Source of the DNA: Leucobacter tenebrionis
GTDB lineage: Bacteria; Actinomycetota; Actinomycetes; Actinomycetales; Microbacteriaceae
Reading direction: 5' to 3'
Assembly: GCF_019884725.1 (NCBI RefSeq)
Contig: NZ_CP082322.1
Coordinates: forward strand, 3,100,001-3,164,000
DNA length: 64,000 bases
In this document: piece by piece, positions 7,371-15,772 of the stretch
Layout of the letters: each line of letters opens with the position of its first letter
How positions within the stretch are numbered: the stretch's first letter is position 1
The notes under the pieces: generated by a model
Told to the model about the DNA's origin: nothing
Databases searched by the model: none
Seen by the model: only the letters and a program-made list of their open reading frames with translations
Made by a program: the position numbers and the translations under genes

Positions 7371-9053
7371 ATGTCAGAATTCGCAGACCTCTGCATCGTG
7401 AACGGCCGAGTGTTCGACGGCCGGGTGCGCACGGCGAGCACGGCGGTGGCGGTGCAGAACGGCCGCATCGTCGAGGTCGGGACAGACACCGCGGTGCTCG
7501 CTCACCGCGGCCCCCGCACGCGTGTCATCGATGCCCGCGCCGGAGCGATCCTGCCCGGCTTCGTGGACGCCCACGCGCACGCGGCGTTCGCCGGAGTCGA
7601 GCGCCTGAGCCTCGACCTCACCTCCGCGGACTCGGTCGACGGCACCGTCGAGCTCATCGCGCGGGCGGCGGCGGCCCTCGACGCCGCAGGCGACCCCGAT
7701 GCCTGGTTGACCGGCGGAGGCTGGTCGCACGAGCTGTTCGAGCACCCGACCCGCCAGATGCTCGACGAGATCGCCCCCGACCGTCCCATCGCCCTCAGCG
7801 ACGCCGGCCACCACACGCTCTGGGTCAACAGCCGGGCCCTCGAGATCGCCGGCATCGACCGCGACACCCCGCAGCCGGCCAACGGGCACGTCTACCACGA
7901 CCAGCACGGCGAGCCCACGGGCTACCTCAACGAGGGCGGCGTCGAGCTGCTCGCGCCGTACATCCCGGCCGCCACAGTCGAGGAGATGACGGCCGGGCTG
8001 CTGGAGGCGCAGCGCTACCTGTGGTCGCTCGGGGTCACCGGCTGGCACGAGGCGATCCTCGGGGAGTTCAACGGAAAAGCCGACTGCACCCCCGCCTACC
8101 TGGCAGCGATCTCCGACGGGTCGCTGCGCAGCCGCGTCTCGGGCGCCCTGTGGATCCCGGCCGGTACGACGCTCGCCGAGGTGCCGGCGCTGGTCGAGCA
8201 CTTCGAGCGCCGTCGCGCCGAGAACGAGGCGGCGGGGCTGCCGTCGTCGACCTGCAAGGCCATGGTCGACGGCGTGCCGCAGGGGGAGACCGCCGCTCTG
8301 CTCGACCCCTACTGCTCGCACCCGCACACCGGCGAGCTGCACATCGACGCCGAGACCATGTGCGAACTCGCGATCCGACTCGATGCGCGAGGCTTCGCCC
8401 TCCACCTGCACGTCATGGGCGACCGGGGCACGCGCGTCGCCCTCGACGCGATCGAGGCGGCGCGCCGTGCCAACGGGCCCGGACCGCGTCACCACCTCGC
8501 CCACCTCTCGATGATCGCCCCCGACGACACCCGGCGCTTCGGAGCCCTGGGGGTGACTGCCAACATCCAGGGGCTGTGGGCCACCACCGATCCATCGATG
8601 ATCGCGGTCGTCGGGGAGGAGCGCTCGGCGCGGTCGTACCCGTTCCGCGAGCTCGTCGAGAGCGGAGCCGACCTCGCCATGGGCTCGGACTGGCCAGTGT
8701 CGCTCGCCGATCCCTGGCAGGCGATCCACGTGGCGGTCAACCGCGCGCACCCCTTCGGACCGGCGGCAGGGCTGCCGCCGCTCGACCCCTCACAGGCGCT
8801 CACGCTCGTCGAGGCGCTCGCCGCGTACACGAGCGGGTCAGCGTCGCTCGTGCTCGGGGCCGCCGGGCGTGTGAGCGTCGGGGAGCGCGCCGACCTCGTC
8901 GTGGCGACCGAGGACCCGTTCGAGCTGCCGGAGGATCAGCTGTTCAGGCTGGCAACGGCCGTCACCGTCGTGGCCGGCGAGGTCGTGCACGAGCGGGTGC
9001 CCGCCGGGTCACCCGACACTCGTGCGCTCCCCGAACCCGTCGAAAAGCGCTGA
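7371..9053 (+). CDS. Amidohydrolase, YtcJ-like (amidohydrolase family 3)
   Basis: The 560-residue metal-dependent hydrolase is of the usual length for YtcJ-like proteins. It opens with a beta strand region (ADLCIVNGRVFDGRVRTAST) and the metal-binding DAHAH at residues 66-70. Later it has LHLHVMGDRGTRVALDAIEA, HHLAHLSMIAPDDTRRF and the metal site MGSDWPVSLADPW. Such enzymes cleave amide or related bonds in small molecules; the substrate here is unknown. ATG 7371 is chosen with a purine-rich site (AGAGAAAGAG) upstream; a GTG two codons earlier is possible. Likely cytoplasmic, acting on imported substrate. Confidence 0.9.
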   Translation: MSEFADLCIVNGRVFDGRVRTASTAVAVQNGRIVEVGTDTAVLAHRGPRTRVIDARAGAILPGFVDAHAHAAFAGVERLSLDLTSADSVDGTVELIARAAAALDAAGDPDAWLTGGGWSHELFEHPTRQMLDEIAPDRPIALSDAGHHTLWVNSRALEIAGIDRDTPQPANGHVYHDQHGEPTGYLNEGGVELLAPYIPAATVEEMTAGLLEAQRYLWSLGVTGWHEAILGEFNGKADCTPAYLAAISDGSLRSRVSGALWIPAGTTLAEVPALVEHFERRRAENEAAGLPSSTCKAMVDGVPQGETAALLDPYCSHPHTGELHIDAETMCELAIRLDARGFALHLHVMGDRGTRVALDAIEAARRANGPGPRHHLAHLSMIAPDDTRRFGALGVTANIQGLWATTDPSMIAVVGEERSARSYPFRELVESGADLAMGSDWPVSLADPWQAIHVAVNRAHPFGPAAGLPPLDPSQALTLVEALAAYTSGSASLVLGAAGRVSVGERADLVVATEDPFELPEDQLFRLATAVTVVAGEVVHERVPAGSPDTRALPEPVEKR

Positions 9054-9064
9054 GCCCGGCTCCG

Positions 9065-9108
9065 GATCAGAGATCTCTGATCTCTGATCCCTGATCCCTG
9101 ATCCCTAC
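9065..9108. repeat. 18-base palindrome followed by 7-base tandem repeats
   Basis: GATCAGAGATCTCTGATC at 9065-9082 is a perfect palindrome. It runs into five consecutive 7-base units from 9074 to 9108 (TCTCTGA, TCTCTGA, TCCCTGA, TCCCTGA, TCCCTAC). It lies in the gap between the amidohydrolase and monooxygenase genes. It may be a protein-binding site, a terminator or a slippage-prone repeat. Confidence 0.85.
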
Positions 9109-9172
9109 TCCGGTCTCCGGAAAGGAGACCGGCCCCTCTCTCCATCCGCAATCGTGTAAGGAAGCACATCTC

Positions 9173-10459
9173 ATGAAGATCATCATCGTCGGGGCCGGTA
9201 TCGGCGGCCTCATCACCGCGCTCAGCCTGGAGGCGGCGGGGTTCACGGATATCACCGTGGCGGAGCGCACCCCCGAGATCCGCGGGCTGGGCGTGGGGGT
9301 GAACCTCCTGCCGCACGCGGTGCGCGAGCTGACCGAGCTCGGCGTGGCCGACCGTATCGCGGCGCTCGGCGTGGAACCGGGCACGCTCAGCTACTTCAAC
9401 CGTCAGGGGCAACCGATCTGGAGCGAGCCGCGCGGGCGCGACGCGGGCTATGAGTGGCCGCAGCTCTCCGTGCACCGTGGTCGGCTGCAGCTCGAACTGC
9501 GCGATCTCGTCGAGGAGCGTCTCGGGGACGTGATCCGGCTCGGGCACCGGCTCGTGGACCTGCGGGACGGTGCGGAGGGCCTGGGCGGGGATCCCGCTGC
9601 CGCGGGGGCGACCGCGGTGTTCGAGCTGCCCGATGGCAGCCGTACCGAACTGACCGGCGACCTCGTGATCGCAGCCGACGGCATCCACTCGGCTGCGCGC
9701 AAGCTGTTCTACCCGGCCGAGGGGGAACCGGTGTGGAGCGGTCTCACGCTGTGGCGGGGCACCGCCCTGATCGAGCCCTTGCTCGACGGGCGCACCATGG
9801 TCATGGTCGGCGACGGCGAGCAGCGGTTCGTGGCCTACCCGCTGAGCGGTCCGCTCGAGGACGGGCGGCAGCGCCTCAACTTCATCGCCGAGCGCCGCGG
9901 GGAGGGATCTCCCACCGCCGACTGGAACCGGCAGGTCGAGCGCGGCCCCATCGCCGAGATATTCGAGGGGTGGAGCTACGACTGGCTCGATATCCCCGCA
10001 GTGATCGCGGGCGCCGAGGAACTGCTCGAGTACCCGATGGTCGACCGCGATGCGATCCCGCAGTGGACGTTCGGACGCGTCGTGCTGCTCGGCGACGCCG
10101 CCCACGCCATGTACCCGAACGGTTCGAACGGCGGCTCGCAGGCTACCCTCGACGCTCGCACGTTGGCGTACGAGCTGGCGACGGCGACCTCGGTCGACGC
10201 GGCGCTCGCCGCCTACGAGGGGGCGCGCCGCCCCGCGACGGCTCGGATGCTCGAACTGGCCCGCGGCGGCGGGCCCGAGAAGGTCATGCAGCTCGCCCGG
10301 GACCGCGCCCCGGAGGGTTTCACCGATATCGAGGCCGTGATCCCGCGCGAGGAGCTCGAGACGATCGCCGCGGAGTACAAGATCGCGGCGGGCTTCCACC
10401 CCGACCAGCTGAACGCGCGCTCGTCGTTCAACGCCCGCGTCGGGCAGGGCGCGGCATGA
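9173..10459 (+). CDS. FAD-dependent monooxygenase, PhzS-like
   Basis: This 428-residue single-component flavoprotein hydroxylase has the FAD-binding GAGIGG at residues 7-12, the second dinucleotide motif IAADGIHSAAR at about 166-176, and the FAD ribityl motif LLGDAAHAMYPNGSNGGSQA at about 305-324. The PNGSNGGSQA variant is typical of the PhzS-like branch, which decarboxylates or hydroxylates aromatic acids using NADH. A site near 9160 (AAGGAAG) precedes ATG 9173. The stop overlaps the start of a DUF3237 gene. The substrate is unknown; an aromatic acid is likely. Confidence 0.92.
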   Translation: MKIIIVGAGIGGLITALSLEAAGFTDITVAERTPEIRGLGVGVNLLPHAVRELTELGVADRIAALGVEPGTLSYFNRQGQPIWSEPRGRDAGYEWPQLSVHRGRLQLELRDLVEERLGDVIRLGHRLVDLRDGAEGLGGDPAAAGATAVFELPDGSRTELTGDLVIAADGIHSAARKLFYPAEGEPVWSGLTLWRGTALIEPLLDGRTMVMVGDGEQRFVAYPLSGPLEDGRQRLNFIAERRGEGSPTADWNRQVERGPIAEIFEGWSYDWLDIPAVIAGAEELLEYPMVDRDAIPQWTFGRVVLLGDAAHAMYPNGSNGGSQATLDARTLAYELATATSVDAALAAYEGARRPATARMLELARGGGPEKVMQLARDRAPEGFTDIEAVIPREELETIAAEYKIAAGFHPDQLNARSSFNARVGQGAA

Positions 10460-10923
10460 CGGCGCCGGAGCTCGCCCCCGTCTGCGAGATCGTGGTCGAG
10501 TTGGGCGAGCCGCGCGGTTTCGGCCTCACGCGCGACGGTGAGCGCCGTTTCACCCCGATCGTCGGGGGCGAGCTGCGCGGGATCGCGGATGCCGAGATCG
10601 GCGATGCGGTGCGGGCGCTGCGGGCCGAGATCCTGCCTGGCGGGGGAGACCGTCAGCTCGTGCGCGCGGCATCGTCGCAGCCGGACGGCACGACCGCTCT
10701 CGAGATAGACGCCCGCTACGACGCGCGCAGTCCGGAGGGCGCGCTGATCGGGGTTCACGCGACCGGCATCCGGCGCGCAGGGGTCTCGGGGGTGTACTTC
10801 CGGGCGATGATCCGCTTCGAGACCGCCGATCCCGCACTCGCCGAACTGCAGGACGCGCTCTTCGTCGCCGACGGCGTGCGCGAGGCCGATCGCGTACGCC
10901 ACACCGTGTACCGCCTCACCTGA
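10456..10923 (+). CDS. DUF3237 family protein, copy 3 (divergent)
   Basis: At 155 residues this is the shortest of the three copies. It keeps the family skeleton (RRFTPIVGGELRG, LRAEILPGGGDRQLVRAASS, LEIDARYDARSPEGALIGVH, GVYFRAMIRFETADPALAEL) but lacks the NRGY motif that copies 1 and 2 share, having ATGIRRAG there instead. The ATG overlaps the monooxygenase stop. The coupling to a flavin hydroxylase suggests it acts on, or protects against, the hydroxylation product, but that is inference. Confidence 0.87.
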   Translation: MTAPELAPVCEIVVELGEPRGFGLTRDGERRFTPIVGGELRGIADAEIGDAVRALRAEILPGGGDRQLVRAASSQPDGTTALEIDARYDARSPEGALIGVHATGIRRAGVSGVYFRAMIRFETADPALAELQDALFVADGVREADRVRHTVYRLT

Positions 10924-11283
10924 CGCGGGCCGGTCCGCTGGCCGCTGGCCGCTGGCCGTTGTCCCGATGGCCGATGGCCCGACGGCCGCCGGCCTGCCCT
11001 CCGGCCGGGCTCCGGATGCCGTCGTCCCGACGGCCGCCGGCCTGCTGGCCCGCCGGGCTCCGGCTGCCTGTCTCCTCTGACGAAACCGCGCCGTTGTAGA
11101 CCTCCTGCACAGTTGTAGACCTCTCATCCCGTAGGAGAGGTCTACAACGGTGCAGCAGGTCTACGGCTGTCAGACCGTCAGAGGTTCGCCCACAGGCGCG
11201 GCTTCGGGGGTGAGCGCGCTGAGTTGTCCACAGATCATCACGGAGGCGGCTCACTGCCCGCAGACATCGGCGAGGCTCGTCGC
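10924..11283. repeat. Intergenic repeat region: 48-base duplication and nested hairpins
   Basis: No gene is visible in this 360-base stretch. The left half is low-complexity GC sequence in which CCCGACGGCCGCCGGCCTGC occurs at 10978-10997 and again at 11026-11045, with similar bases after each copy. This makes a 48-base imperfect tandem duplication. The right half holds the nested hairpins annotated separately (11090-11167). The remainder, to 11283, leads into the nuclease-fold gene and shows no clear ribosome-binding site. Confidence 0.7.
11090..11167. repeat. Nested hairpins carrying the motif GAGGTCTACAAC (left flank)
   Basis: The inner stem is 14 perfect base pairs: 11112-11125 (GTTGTAGACCTCTC) with 11135-11148, and a 9-base loop. 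The outer stem pairs 11090-11110 with about 11150-11167 (GTGCAGCAGGTCTACGGC), with one mismatch and a 3-base bulge. Thus four copies of the AGGTCTAC core lie here, two on each strand. The same motif forms the hairpin and tandem units at 12400-12501. Confidence 0.85.
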
Positions 11284-12387
11284 ATGGACCTCGACCAGAA
11301 ACGCCGAGTCGAATTCGCCGACTCGCTCGCCCTGGCGCGGCAGAGCGTCGTGAGCACGCGCGATCTTCATCGTGCCGGGATGACCGGACGAGCGATCGCG
11401 GCGGCAGTGCGAAGCGGGAGCCTGACGAGGCTGCGCACCGGATGGTTCGTGCCGGCCAGTGCGTGGGACGCCGTGAAGCCTGACGCCCGTCACCTCACCG
11501 CCGTAGTTGCGGCGCAGCGGGTGGCCCCATCCCGGATCGTGTTCTCGCACCGCTCGGCCGCGACGCTGCATCGGTTGCCCGTCTGGTCTCGCTGGCTGGC
11601 AGACGAACCGGGACCCGAGGATGAGCGCTGGCTCTCGGAGACCCGGGTCGTGCACACGACCGGGGAGTCTGGCGCCAGACGGGTCCCCGAGCCGTCACGC
11701 GTGCGCCACAGGGAGAGCTTGTCCGCCGCCGACGTCGTTCGAGTCGACGGCTTCGCATGTACTTCGATCGAGCGGACGCTCTTCGACATCGCACGCTCCG
11801 AACCCTTCCCGATCGCGCTCGCATGCATCGATGAGGCACTGCGTCGAGAGGTGAGCCGCGGGAGGCTGGTGGATCGCGAGCGCTGGGCGGCCTGGCGCGA
11901 GCGCATGCTCGGACGTGCGCGTGCCTACGCGGGGCGACCGGGCGCACGAGCGGTCAGAGCGCTCGCGCTGCTCGCCGATCCCAGGGCGGATTCGCCGCTC
12001 GAGAGCGGAAGCCGCCTGCGATTCCTGCAGTGCGGAATCGAGGTGGAGCTGCAGCACGAGGTGTTCGGAGCCGACGGCCGTCGGTATCACCTCGACTTCT
12101 GGCTCAAGCGCCAGAACCTTTTCGGCGAGTGTGACGGAAAGATCAAGTACGTCGACGTCGAACTGCTGAACGGCAGAAGCGCGGACGACGTGTTCTTCGC
12201 CGAGAAGCTGCGGCAGGACGCCGTAAGCGGTGCCATCATGATGCGGGGCGTGCGGTGGGCCGCGAGACACGTCGTGACCGGCGCTCGATTCGCGGCTCAC
12301 CTGCGATCGCTCGGCGTCGAGGTTCCGGGCCGTGCCACCCGGGTATTCGGCGCCGACGTGGCAGGGTTCCTGGATGCGTTGCCGTGA
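11284..12387 (+). CDS. AbiEi-like N-terminal domain plus PD-(D/E)XK-type nuclease-fold protein
   Basis: The 367-residue protein starts at ATG 11284. Residues about 10-65 form a winged-helix region of the AbiEi antitoxin type (STRDLHRAGMTGRAIAAAVR, then SGSLTRLRTGWFVP), and FSHRSAATLHRLP follows. The C-terminal third contains YHLDFWLKRQNLFGECDGKI and then KY. The spaced D ... E-x-D-G-K is the active-site pattern of DUF559/Vsr-like PD-(D/E)XK nucleases. Proteins with this pairing are widespread in Actinobacteria but not characterised. No AbiEii-type toxin is adjacent. The gene stands alone between two hairpin clusters that share a motif. Confidence 0.75.
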   Translation: MDLDQKRRVEFADSLALARQSVVSTRDLHRAGMTGRAIAAAVRSGSLTRLRTGWFVPASAWDAVKPDARHLTAVVAAQRVAPSRIVFSHRSAATLHRLPVWSRWLADEPGPEDERWLSETRVVHTTGESGARRVPEPSRVRHRESLSAADVVRVDGFACTSIERTLFDIARSEPFPIALACIDEALRREVSRGRLVDRERWAAWRERMLGRARAYAGRPGARAVRALALLADPRADSPLESGSRLRFLQCGIEVELQHEVFGADGRRYHLDFWLKRQNLFGECDGKIKYVDVELLNGRSADDVFFAEKLRQDAVSGAIMMRGVRWAARHVVTGARFAAHLRSLGVEVPGRATRVFGADVAGFLDALP

Positions 12388-12399
12388 CAGCAGCGGCCA

Positions 12400-12501
12400 T
12401 TGCAGACCTCACGCACCGCTGCAGTGCCGCCGCACGGTGCGTGAGGTCTACAACGGTGCGAGAGGTCTACGACGGTGCGGAGGACTGCAGTGGTGCGGAA
12501 G
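12400..12501. repeat. Hairpin plus 19-base tandem units carrying GAGGTCTACAAC (right flank)
   Basis: Bases 12400-12418 (TTGCAGACCTCACGCACCG) pair with 12435-12453 with one mismatch. From 12436 the unit GGTGCGnGAGGTCTACnAC repeats: 12436-12454, 12455-12473, a decayed copy at 12474-12491, and the start of another at 12492. The array begins 12 bases after the stop of the nuclease-fold gene and could also act as its terminator. Confidence 0.85.
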
Positions 12502-12538
12502 GGCCGCCTCCGCGGCCCGGCCCGCCCAGCCCTGCGCC

Positions 12539-14350
12539 CTACTCCGCGGGGACGTCGAGGCCGTTGACGCGCTGGATCTCGCGCTGGTACTCGGCCACCA
12601 CGCTGCGGGAGACGCGGCAGTCAAGCAGGATCGTGCCCTGCGCTCCGGCCGCCGTCCACGCGGCCAGCGCCTCGAGGTCGTCGAGGCGCTCCACCCGCAC
12701 TCCCTGCGCACCGAGGGCGCTCGCGACGCCCGCGAAATCGACGTCGGGGATCAGCATCGGGCCCTGCCCGAGCCCCATCTCGCCGTACAGGTGCACCTCG
12801 GCTCCGTAGGCTCCGTCGTTCCACACCACGATCACGCTGCTCGGGGAGGTGCGGATCGCGGTCTCGAGATCCGCGAGCGCCATGAGGCCGCCGCCGTCGC
12901 CGGTGCTCAGCACGGTCGTGGTGCCGGGAGCAGCCGCCGCGACGCCCGCGACCGTGGGGAAGCCGAGGCCGATGGTCTGGTACGCGGTGCCGACCATGAT
13001 CATGCGCTCAGGGGATGCCACGTGCCAGCGGGTGTTGGCCCAGCCGATGAAGTGGCCGCCGTCCGTGGTGACGTGCCGATCTGCGGGCAGCAGTTCGTCG
13101 AGGCGGGCGGCCACCGCGCGCGGGTCGAGCCGGCCGTCGGCGCAGATACCCTCGGGATGGGCGAGCAGCCCGTTGTCGCGAGCGCGGAGAGCGCCGCCGG
13201 GCTCGAGGCCGGGCACGCTCTCGCGCCACCCGCTCGGCACCCGGCCGGCATCGAGCAGCGCGCCGCGCAGCGTGGCGAGCGTCGCGCGGGCGTCGCCCTG
13301 CAGCAGCAGATGGGTGATCGGGCGGTTGGTCTTCGGCGGGGAGACCTGCTCGTCGTCGATGCGGATCACGGTCGTGCCTGGCCCGAAGAGGTCGCCGAAG
13401 CGCATCGTGAACTGGTTCAGGCTCGCGCCGACCACGAGCACGACATCGGCGAGCTCGATGGTCTCCATCGCGGCCTGCTGCCCGAAGCCGCCAGTCACGC
13501 CGAGGTCGAAGCGCGGATCGGGGAAGATGCTGCGCGCGAGTGCGGTGGTCGAGGTGAGTGCGCCGAGGGTGTCGGCGATCGCGCCGAGCTCCGCCGAGGC
13601 GCCCGAGAGGTGCGCGCCGCGCCCGGCGAGAACGACCGGCCGCTCGGCCTCGATCAGCGCGCGCACCGCGGCCTCGAGCTGGTGGCCTGCGGGGCCGCCG
13701 AGGCGTTCCGGCTGGGGCGTCACCGCGGCGGGTGAGGGAGCCGCGATGTCGGCGACGGAGGCGCTGAGCGAGGCCAGCACCGCCGGATCGTTCAGGTCGA
13801 TGCCAGCGGATCCGGATCCGGATCCCGCTCCCTCGCGGCCCGCCTGTGAAGCGACGGCGGGAGCCGACACGAGGTCGTATGGGATGCCGAGCACGACGGG
13901 CCGGCGCACGCGGTGCGCGTAGGCGACCGCGCGATCCACGGTCCGCTCGATGTTGGTGACCGAGAGCATGTGCGTGCGCACGCCGAGCGCAGCGGCGAGC
14001 ATCTCCTGGTCGACGTCCCAGGGGCGCGGGCCCGCGCTCGGGGCGTCTCCGACGACGACGAGCATGGGGGTGCGGGCCTGCGCCGCCTCGGCGAGCGCGG
14101 TGAGGGTGTTGGTGAAGCCCGCGCCGTAGGTGGTGGTGGCGATCGCGAGCCTGCCGCTCACGCGGGTATAGGCATCGGCCGCGGCAACCGTGCCCGCCTC
14201 GTGGCGCACGGCGGTGTAGGGCACGCCGACCTGGGCCAGGTGCTCGATGAGGTGGGCGTTGCCGTTGCCCATCAGGCCGAAGCTGTGGTCGGCGTGCTTG
14301 GCGAGCGCGGTCGCGAGGGCATGGGTGAGCGAGGGAGTCGGAGTGGACAT
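12539..14350 (-). CDS. Thiamine diphosphate-dependent enzyme (acetolactate synthase/decarboxylase superfamily)
   Basis: The 603-residue enzyme has the three-domain POX layout. The catalytic glutamate that activates ThDP is in AVRHEAGTVAAADAYTRVSG (Glu51). The central domain follows, and the ThDP/magnesium motif GDGGGLMALADLETAIRTSP with VVWNDGAYGAE lies in the C-terminal third. Members decarboxylate 2-oxo acids or make 2-hydroxy-2-oxo acids; the reaction here cannot be set from sequence. AAGGA lies six bases before ATG 14350 on this strand. An AraC-type gene ends about 150 bases upstream on the same strand. Confidence 0.9.
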   Translation of the reverse strand: MSTPTPSLTHALATALAKHADHSFGLMGNGNAHLIEHLAQVGVPYTAVRHEAGTVAAADAYTRVSGRLAIATTTYGAGFTNTLTALAEAAQARTPMLVVVGDAPSAGPRPWDVDQEMLAAALGVRTHMLSVTNIERTVDRAVAYAHRVRRPVVLGIPYDLVSAPAVASQAGREGAGSGSGSAGIDLNDPAVLASLSASVADIAAPSPAAVTPQPERLGGPAGHQLEAAVRALIEAERPVVLAGRGAHLSGASAELGAIADTLGALTSTTALARSIFPDPRFDLGVTGGFGQQAAMETIELADVVLVVGASLNQFTMRFGDLFGPGTTVIRIDDEQVSPPKTNRPITHLLLQGDARATLATLRGALLDAGRVPSGWRESVPGLEPGGALRARDNGLLAHPEGICADGRLDPRAVAARLDELLPADRHVTTDGGHFIGWANTRWHVASPERMIMVGTAYQTIGLGFPTVAGVAAAAPGTTTVLSTGDGGGLMALADLETAIRTSPSSVIVVWNDGAYGAEVHLYGEMGLGQGPMLIPDVDFAGVASALGAQGVRVERLDDLEALAAWTAAGAQGTILLDCRVSRSVVAEYQREIQRVNGLDVPAE

Positions 14351-14498
14351 CACAGATCCTTGAGCGATTCGAAAGGGAATATTGGAGCCGTGTATGTCTC
14401 GTCGCGTCGACGGCGGTGCCGGTGCGACAGCAGCGCCCCTTTTTCGAGCGCCTTGGCCGGTCGGGCCGAAGAGCTCGACCGGACTGGACAGGGTTATT

Positions 14499-15584
14499 CT
14501 AGCGATAATCCGGCGGCTCAGCGGTAGCTCTGCGCGCTGTACTGAAGAAGTCCTCCGTGGTCGTCAGCCGGCCGGCCTGCGGGGCCCGCTCTCCCTCGCG
14601 GGTGCTGCGCCGATATTCGCGAGGCGAGACACCCGTCGCCTGCTTGCACACGCGGCTGAAGTGGGCCAGGTCTGCGAACCCCCACCGCGAGGCGATGTCC
14701 GAGACGGTGGAGCCGTTGCTCGGCGCCGCGAGCTCGTGGAGGGCGTGATGCATGCGTCGGTGCCTGATCCACCCGCTCGGAGTCCAGTTGTGCGGCTTGA
14801 AGAGGAGCTGCAGCGATCGCACCGACATGAAGTGGCTCGCCGCGACCACCGCCGGGGTGAGATCGGGATCGCGGAGGTTGTGCTCGATGAATGCGAGCAC
14901 ATCGGTGAGCGGGCGTTCTTCCTCCTGGAGCGAGAGCGGAGCGTGCAGCCGCAGCATCGCGGCGATGAGATCGCGCACGAATCCGCCGGCCGACATCCGG
15001 TCGAATGGACCGAGCAGTGCGCGGTTGAAGAAGAACCCTTCGAGCACACTGCTGAGCACGCGTGCCGGGCCGTCGGAGCTGCCGATCGTCGAGGCTGAGA
15101 GCGCGTCGAAATCGCTGACCACCGCCGAGACCGCGGAGCCGGGGATGACGGTGGCCATCCGCTCGTGATGACCGTTGACGATCACCTCGAACGGTCGTGC
15201 GAGCTCGGTCACCGCGAACTCTCCCGGCCGGATCAGCAGTGTGTGCCCGCCCTGGCGGATCACGGCGAGACCGCTGAGCTGGTAGGTGATCATGAGGTGC
15301 GCGGGATCGCGCATCGTGCGCACCTGCTGCGGCGTGCGTCTGGCGCGATGGGCGTTCGATTGGATGGAGACGAGGGTGCAGGCGTCCAGCGCCATCGCCT
15401 GCATCCGCCCCAGCGCGTGAGGTTCCGCCGTGAACTCGACGTCGAGAGGGTCGAGCACCCGCCCGAGGGCGTCGCCCCACTGCTCGGGGCGTCGCCCGGG
15501 CTCGGAGTCGGAGAGGTCGATATCGATTTCGACCTCGGCTCCGTACCGCTCCCCGCTGCGTTGCGGCTCCCGTGCAGTGCTCAT
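14499..15584 (-). CDS. AraC family transcriptional regulator
   Basis: The 361-residue regulator has an N-terminal cupin-like ligand domain of the AraC-binding-like type (MITYQLSGLAVIRQGGHTLL, then IRPGEFAVTELARPFEV) and a C-terminal double helix-turn-helix. The latter contains SVRSLQLLFKPHNWTPSGWI and SDIASRWGFADLAHFSRVCK, ending QATGVSPREYR. ATG 15584 is chosen over an upstream in-frame start that would add 26 arginine-rich residues. It is divergent from the importer operon at 15773 and probably activates it; it may also control the ThDP enzyme downstream. Confidence 0.92.
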   Translation of the reverse strand: MSTAREPQRSGERYGAEVEIDIDLSDSEPGRRPEQWGDALGRVLDPLDVEFTAEPHALGRMQAMALDACTLVSIQSNAHRARRTPQQVRTMRDPAHLMITYQLSGLAVIRQGGHTLLIRPGEFAVTELARPFEVIVNGHHERMATVIPGSAVSAVVSDFDALSASTIGSSDGPARVLSSVLEGFFFNRALLGPFDRMSAGGFVRDLIAAMLRLHAPLSLQEEERPLTDVLAFIEHNLRDPDLTPAVVAASHFMSVRSLQLLFKPHNWTPSGWIRHRRMHHALHELAAPSNGSTVSDIASRWGFADLAHFSRVCKQATGVSPREYRRSTREGERAPQAGRLTTTEDFFSTARRATAEPPDYR

Positions 15585-15772
15585 GACCCGTCCAGGATAC
15601 CGACGGCGTTCCGCGGCTCGGCGGCTCCGAGCATGGCGTTCGGAGCGCTTCGCCAAATGCACGGTGTTGTTCGTGTATCGACAAGTACGGCTCGATGCGC
15701 GCCGATAGCTTCGTACACAGTCCGATGCGGTTTCACTCGACGTCGGATCTCATGACTCGAGGAGGAGCCCCC
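15585..15772. promoter_or_regulatory. Divergent control region between araC-like gene and second importer operon
   Basis: This 188-base space must hold the promoters for the regulator and the operon. I see AT-richer sequence around 15650-15720, including TTGTTC near 15666 and related strings GTGTATCG and CGTACAC, but no convincing -35/-10 pair. GAGGAGG at 15759-15765 is a strong ribosome-binding site for the operon's first gene. Confidence 0.4.

Noticed and set aside
11284-12387. A complete AbiE-type toxin-antitoxin system
   Set aside because: Only the AbiEi-like domain is present; no nucleotidyltransferase toxin gene lies on either side.
12436-12501. Tandem units considered as a CRISPR array
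   Set aside because: The units are contiguous, with no spacers, and no cas genes are present.
12332-13735. A 467-codon plus-strand frame over the ThDP enzyme
   Set aside because: It runs through the repeat array and then antisense to a well-supported ThDP enzyme.
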